Part shown: piece after piece, positions 60,523 through 64,000 of the stretch | Layout: each line of letters begins with the position of its first letter | How positions within the stretch are numbered: position 1 is the first letter of the stretch | Origin: an uncultured Acetatifactor sp. | GTDB taxonomy: Bacteria > Bacillota > Clostridia > Lachnospirales > Lachnospiraceae | Reading direction: 5' to 3' | Length of the DNA stretch: 64,000 bases | NCBI GenBank assembly: GCA_910584375.1 | Contig: CAJUAH010000010.1 | Span: 1-64,000, forward strand | Notes under the pieces: model-generated | Databases searched by the model: none | The model's input: the letters and a program-made list of their open reading frames with translations, nothing else | What the model was told of the DNA's origin: nothing | Translations under genes and position numbers: made by a program

Positions 60523-61734
60523 TCATCCCTCCAGGCGGATCCTGCCCAGCACCCGGTCGCCCAGCGTTTCATACTTTGCAGCAAAATCTCTTTCTTTTAT
60601 GGGCGCAATAAGATAACCGCAATCCCGGGTTCTTCCCTCTACCTCTATTTTTTCCGCGCCGGGGAAGGCCGCCTCGATCTCCGCAGCCGCGTCGTCTCTG
60701 GCCCTCACAAAAAATCCTCTCTCCACATCGCCTATATCCACCAGCCTGGCTGGTTCCTGATTCCAGAAACACATGATCGTCCTGCCCTGGTGTCTGGCGC
60801 AGTCCACCACATCGGATACCACTGCGCTGGCGGTGGGCAGCTTACCCGCACCCTTTCCGTAATACATGGAATCACCCAGCATATTACCGCGCACACAGAC
60901 TGCGTTGAACACGCCGCTCACCATATACAGCGGATTCTCCGGCGTGATCATGCAGGGGGCCACCATGGCCAGCGTTCCCTGGGGAGTGTCCTTACTCATG
61001 GCCAACAGTTTGATGGATCTGCCCATGGCCCTGGCATAGACGAAATCGTCCGCCGTGATTCCGGTGATACCCTCCGTGTATATATCCTTATAGGACACAT
61101 TCTGACCGGTCATCAGAGAGGACAGGATCGCTATTTTCCGGCAGGCGTCATAGCCTTCGATATCCGCCTCGGGATTGCGCTCCGCATACCCCTTTTCCTG
61201 GGCTTTTTTCAGCGTAGCCGCAAAATCCGCGCCCTCCCGCTCCATTTTGGTCAGGATATAGTTTGTAGTTCCGTTTAAGATCCCTGTGATCGCCTCCAGT
61301 TTCTCGGCGGTCAGGGAATAATTCAGGGGACGGATGATGGGAATGCCCCCGCCCACGCTGGCCTCAAAGAGATAGTTGCAATTGTGCTCCCGGGCGATCT
61401 GTAACAGTTCGGGGCCATGGCTCGCCACCAGCTCCTTGTTGGAGGTGCATACGCTCTTGCCCCGCTCCAGGGCCGCTTTGGTAAAATCATACGCTGGCTT
61501 TACGCCGCCCATAGTCTCGCAGATGATGGTCACGTCGGGATCGTCCAGAATGACGTTTACATCATGGACTACCTTCTGCTCATAGGGATCTCCGGGAAAG
61601 TCCCGCAGATCCAGGATGTATTTAATCTCCAGTTCCGCTGCGGACTTTTTGTTTACCATCTCTTTATTTTTCTCAATAACCTCCACCACACCGCTGCCCA
61701 CGGTGCCATATCCCCATACCGCTACATATATCAT
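60523..61734 (-). CDS. hom: Homoserine dehydrogenase
   Basis: 403 residues. N-terminal NAD(P) motif VAVWGYGTVGSGVVEVIEKN (residues 4-23), the catalytic/substrate region FEASVGGGIPIIRPLNYSL and EGYDACRKIAILSSLMTGQNV with the conserved Lys-Asp environment, and MSVGKGAGKLPTASAVVSDVV-type helix (YYGKGAGKLPTASAVVSDVV here). The C-terminus carries an ACT-like fold of reduced size (MCFWNQEPARLVDIGDVERG). It makes homoserine from aspartate semialdehyde. 37 bases separate it from the kinase gene. Confidence 0.95.
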   Translation of the reverse strand: MIYVAVWGYGTVGSGVVEVIEKNKEMVNKKSAAELEIKYILDLRDFPGDPYEQKVVHDVNVILDDPDVTIICETMGGVKPAYDFTKAALERGKSVCTSNKELVASHGPELLQIAREHNCNYLFEASVGGGIPIIRPLNYSLTAEKLEAITGILNGTTNYILTKMEREGADFAATLKKAQEKGYAERNPEADIEGYDACRKIAILSSLMTGQNVSYKDIYTEGITGITADDFVYARAMGRSIKLLAMSKDTPQGTLAMVAPCMITPENPLYMVSGVFNAVCVRGNMLGDSMYYGKGAGKLPTASAVVSDVVDCARHQGRTIMCFWNQEPARLVDIGDVERGFFVRARDDAAAEIEAAFPGAEKIEVEGRTRDCGYLIAPIKERDFAAKYETLGDRVLGRIRLEG

Positions 61735-61797
61735 ATCTTCCTCACATTCCGCTGCACGGCAGCCCTTTGTTTATCCGGTCTCTCCTGTCCCGCGTCG

Positions 61798-62241
61798 CTA
61801 TTCCCTGGCCAGGATCATCACATGATGCACGCCCCTGCGGCTCTCCAGTTCCTGGATCATGCGGGCCACGTCCCCCGTGGACGGCAGCACCTGGATACTG
61901 ATACTCAGAGAGGCCAGGCCGTTGATTGGGATACTCTGATGAATGGTCAGTATATTCCCTCCGAACTCCGCGATAATCTTCAGCACATCCGATAGCAACC
62001 CCGGCTCGTCATCCATCTGCATGGTCAGAGTGATCGTGGTTCCCCGGGCATTGTCGTGAAATTCAAATATATCGTCCTTATATTTGTAAAAAGAACTCCT
62101 GCTGATGCCCACCGCGTCCACCGCTTCCTGTATGGTATCCGCTTTCTCGGATTCCAGAAGGCTCTTGGCCTCCACCACCTTTAGCAGGACCTCCGGGATG
62201 GCCTTCTGCCGCACCACATAATACTTCACACTATCTTTCAT
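61798..62241 (-). CDS. ACT domain-containing protein (PheB-like)
   Basis: 147 residues from ATG 62241 (AGGAG 9 bases upstream), the length typical of this family; the longer frame has an unlikely N-terminus. Residues 1-65 contain a small helix-turn-helix-like region (TIQEAVDAVGISRSSFYKYKDDIFEF), residues 70-147 an ACT domain (TITLTMQMDDEPGLLSDVLKIIAEFGGNIL). It likely senses an amino acid and regulates the hom-ask genes that follow; regulation by DNA binding is inferred. First gene of the operon. Confidence 0.9.
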   Translation of the reverse strand: MKDSVKYYVVRQKAIPEVLLKVVEAKSLLESEKADTIQEAVDAVGISRSSFYKYKDDIFEFHDNARGTTITLTMQMDDEPGLLSDVLKIIAEFGGNILTIHQSIPINGLASLSISIQVLPSTGDVARMIQELESRRGVHHVMILARE

Positions 62242-62282
62242 GATGTATTTCTCCTGCGTACATTTGTACGCCAACGAAAGAT

Positions 62283-62311
62283 ATTTTAGCATGAACCCAC
62301 TGTAAACGCAA
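62283..62311 (-). promoter_or_regulatory. Promoter of the ACT-hom-ask operon
   Basis: Minus strand TTGCGT (62306-62311), 17 bases, TGC-TAAAAT (62283-62288). A small palindrome GCGTACA-N2-TGTACGC (62256-62271) lies in the leader just before the ribosome binding site, where the ACT/HTH protein could bind. Confidence 0.6.
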
Positions 62312-62349
62312 GCCCCAATTCACAGAATTTCACATAATTTTTCAATCTG

Positions 62350-63471
62350 TTACTCCGCAAAGATGCCGTTGTAGCTCTCCACTTTGCCGGACAGAACCAC
62401 ATAGATATGCTGCAAGCCGCCCAGATACTCTCGGGAAGGATCCTCATAGGGCACTCCGCTCTCCACCTGTTTGATCATCCATTCAAAAGCCTGCACCAAA
62501 CCGTTCCAGTCATCCGCATACACCTGGCGGCTGGACAGAGATTCCATCATCAACTGATTATTGTCGCTGACCGCCTCGTCATAGGCTGCCTCCGTCTCCA
62601 GCATCTCCTCATACAACGGATAAATCGGCGTCAAATCCAGTTCCGTCAGGTTGTAATCATCTATGCCCTGATCCTGAATCTCGTCCAGAATCTCCGAGGA
62701 CAGCGTCAGCATGTGGCTGTAATAGTAGATGATCAGCCTTCCTTCCTCCAGCATCTTAGCTTCCTGGGCCGCGTTTCTCTCATCCGCTATGACGTCAATC
62801 TGATCCAGATACTCGTAGGCATAAGCGGTAAACTCGTCCAGGCAGGCCATCAGCCGGGCATGGTTCTCCCTGGGCTGTTGGTACTGATTCTCCTCATAGG
62901 TGTACTCGGAATCGTCTATGGCGTCAAAAGTCTCCATAATCTCCCGCATGGAGGGCAGCATATCAGCCACCAGTCCGTCCAGCGTCTCATAGGCAGGTTC
63001 CATGTTGTACACCAGTTCCGCATCCTCCACGGCATCCATATTGAAACCCCTGATTCGATAGCCGTAACTGTACTCCGCATCCTCCCGAAATCGAAAATCC
63101 TCCGCCGTATCCACCACCAGGAAATAGTTGTTGATATCGTCCAGGATTTCCACAATCGTGTTATTCAGCTCCACATATATATTGTATTTGAGGAGATCCA
63201 TGGTCTCCGCGTCCAGGCCCAGCTCATTCAGCTCCCCGCCCTGGCCCGACGCAGCGCCGCCCGCCGTATTGTTAATGTCTGTGACGGCGCTGTCCGCACT
63301 CTGTTCTGACTGTGTATCCTCCTGTGACCGGGAGCTTTCCTCCCTGGAATAACCTTCCATATCCAGGCCCCTGTCCACTGCGCCGCCCACCTGGGCGCCT
63401 ATACCGCAGCCGGACACGGTCATGCCTGCCGCGCAGAGCACAGCCAATACACCCGCTTTTTTTCTCTTCAT
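62350..63471 (-). CDS. Secreted lipoprotein of DUF3829-like type
   Basis: 373 residues from ATG 63471 (GGGAGGAAGAT upstream). Lipoprotein signal KRKKAGVLAVLCAAGMTVSG then Cys near residue 22. A Ser/Gln/Asp-rich linker to about residue 80 precedes a long helical acidic domain (LLKYNIYVELNNTIVEILDDI, MLPSMREIMETFDAIDDSEY, LEEGRLIIYYYSHMLTLSSE) with the style of DUF3829. Function unknown; it stands between the ACT operon and glyA and may be co-transcribed with glyA upstream of it. Confidence 0.75.
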   Translation of the reverse strand: MKRKKAGVLAVLCAAGMTVSGCGIGAQVGGAVDRGLDMEGYSREESSRSQEDTQSEQSADSAVTDINNTAGGAASGQGGELNELGLDAETMDLLKYNIYVELNNTIVEILDDINNYFLVVDTAEDFRFREDAEYSYGYRIRGFNMDAVEDAELVYNMEPAYETLDGLVADMLPSMREIMETFDAIDDSEYTYEENQYQQPRENHARLMACLDEFTAYAYEYLDQIDVIADERNAAQEAKMLEEGRLIIYYYSHMLTLSSEILDEIQDQGIDDYNLTELDLTPIYPLYEEMLETEAAYDEAVSDNNQLMMESLSSRQVYADDWNGLVQAFEWMIKQVESGVPYEDPSREYLGGLQHIYVVLSGKVESYNGIFAE

Positions 63472-63514
63472 ATCTTCCTCCCGCACCGCAAGACAATAAT
63501 CCGCAGATTTACTG

Positions 63515-64000
63515 TCAATTCAGAGGGTATTTGTCGGTCAGGCCCTGCACAATAGCCCTGGCCTGGGGAATCTTCTCCTCCCCGCCCTGGATGACCATGG
63601 CGATAGCCTCAGCAATCCGGTCCATATCCGTTGTGTTCATACCTCTGGAAGTCACGGCGGGGGTGCCGAGTCTCACGCCGCTGGTGACAAAGGGAGACTG
63701 AGGATCGTTGGGGATCGTATTCTTGTTGCAGGTGATATGGGCCGCGTCCAGCATTTTCTCCACCGCCTTGCCGGTCAGTCCGTAGTTGGTCAGATCCACC
63801 AGCATCAGGTGATTGTCCGTGCCGCCGGACACGATCCTGATATCCCGGGCCAGCAGCCCCTTGCACAGCGCCTGGGCATTGTCGATGATGCCCTGCTGGT
63901 ATGCCTTAAACTCGTCGGTCAGCGCCTCCTTGAAACACACGGCCTTGGCGGCGATTACATGCATCAGCGGGCCTCCCTGGATGCCGGGGAAGATGGCCTT
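63515..64000 (-). CDS. glyA: Serine hydroxymethyltransferase, 3' part (cut by window end)
   Basis: 161 C-terminal residues are visible and the frame stays open to the window edge. Sequence starts KAIFPGIQGGPLMHVIAAKA, the region just after the PLP lysine; SGGTDNHLMLVDL (about 65 residues on), NKNTIPNDPQSPFVTSGVRLGTPAVTSRGM and the end GLTDKYPLN are diagnostic for GlyA. It interconverts serine and glycine while making methylene-tetrahydrofolate. Upstream neighbours lie outside the window. Confidence 0.95.
   Translation of the reverse strand, partial: KAIFPGIQGGPLMHVIAAKAVCFKEALTDEFKAYQQGIIDNAQALCKGLLARDIRIVSGGTDNHLMLVDLTNYGLTGKAVEKMLDAAHITCNKNTIPNDPQSPFVTSGVRLGTPAVTSRGMNTTDMDRIAEAIAMVIQGGEEKIPQARAIVQGLTDKYPLN

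Overview
The window looks like chromosomal DNA from a spore-forming, butyrate-producing member of the Lachnospiraceae (Clostridium cluster XIVa). The reasons are the G+C-rich, gram-positive style genes with strong AGGAGG-type ribosome binding sites, the thl-crt-hbd-bcd-etfB-etfA butyrate operon, a GerA/SpoVAF-type spore germination protein, the Lachnospiraceae-typical DUF5716/DUF5717 gene pair, and sigma-A promoters of the TTGACA-N17-TATAAT class. No phage, insertion sequence, integrase or CRISPR array was seen. Family assignments come from reading the translated sequence; no database search was run.

Layout. 0-10 kb: an AAA-like/PD-(D/E)XK protein, a DinB-like protein, a 5'-less ORF, then an operon on the minus strand (DUF5717, DUF5716, coiled-coil membrane protein) divergent from a SpoIID-like peptidoglycan-binding protein. 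11-17 kb: a carbohydrate uptake locus (AraC regulator, LplB and LplC type permeases, lipoprotein binding protein, Gfo/Idh/MocA dehydrogenase). 17-24 kb: the complete butyrate operon from acetyl-CoA to butyryl-CoA with its electron-transferring flavoprotein, plus an unexpected four-helix membrane protein gene between crt and hbd. 24-36 kb: housekeeping genes (RarA, asparaginase, NUDIX, M23 and NlpC/P60 cell-wall proteins, hibernation factor, thioredoxin reductase, SDR, TcdA, GNAT, APH). 36-47 kb: a TPR-DUF4037 protein, a spore germination protein, and two surface genes: a wall/membrane-anchored cohesin-like protein next to a 1726-residue M60-type (mucin-peptidase class) protein carrying a dockerin.

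47-64 kb: an AGCS amino acid symporter, a LytTR-DUF3021-ABC exporter regulatory cassette, tRNA-Ala(GGC), MetY, a sensor diguanylate cyclase, tRNA-Gly(GCC), a GH3 protein, a chemoreceptor gene broken by an amber codon, the ACT-hom-ask threonine/methionine branch operon, a DUF3829-like lipoprotein and the 3' part of glyA.

Regulatory sequence is unusually readable. Direct or inverted repeats placed at the promoters suggest autoregulation by LytTR, control by the AraC protein, a CymR-like operator at metY, a WalR-like box at the NlpC/P60 gene, a sigma-G-like promoter for the germination protein and an operator overlapping the -35 element of the butyrate operon. The most interesting functional proposals are the adjacent cohesin/dockerin surface pair, the DUF5717/DUF5716 cassette, and two short transcription units without real ORFs (one tRNA-derived).
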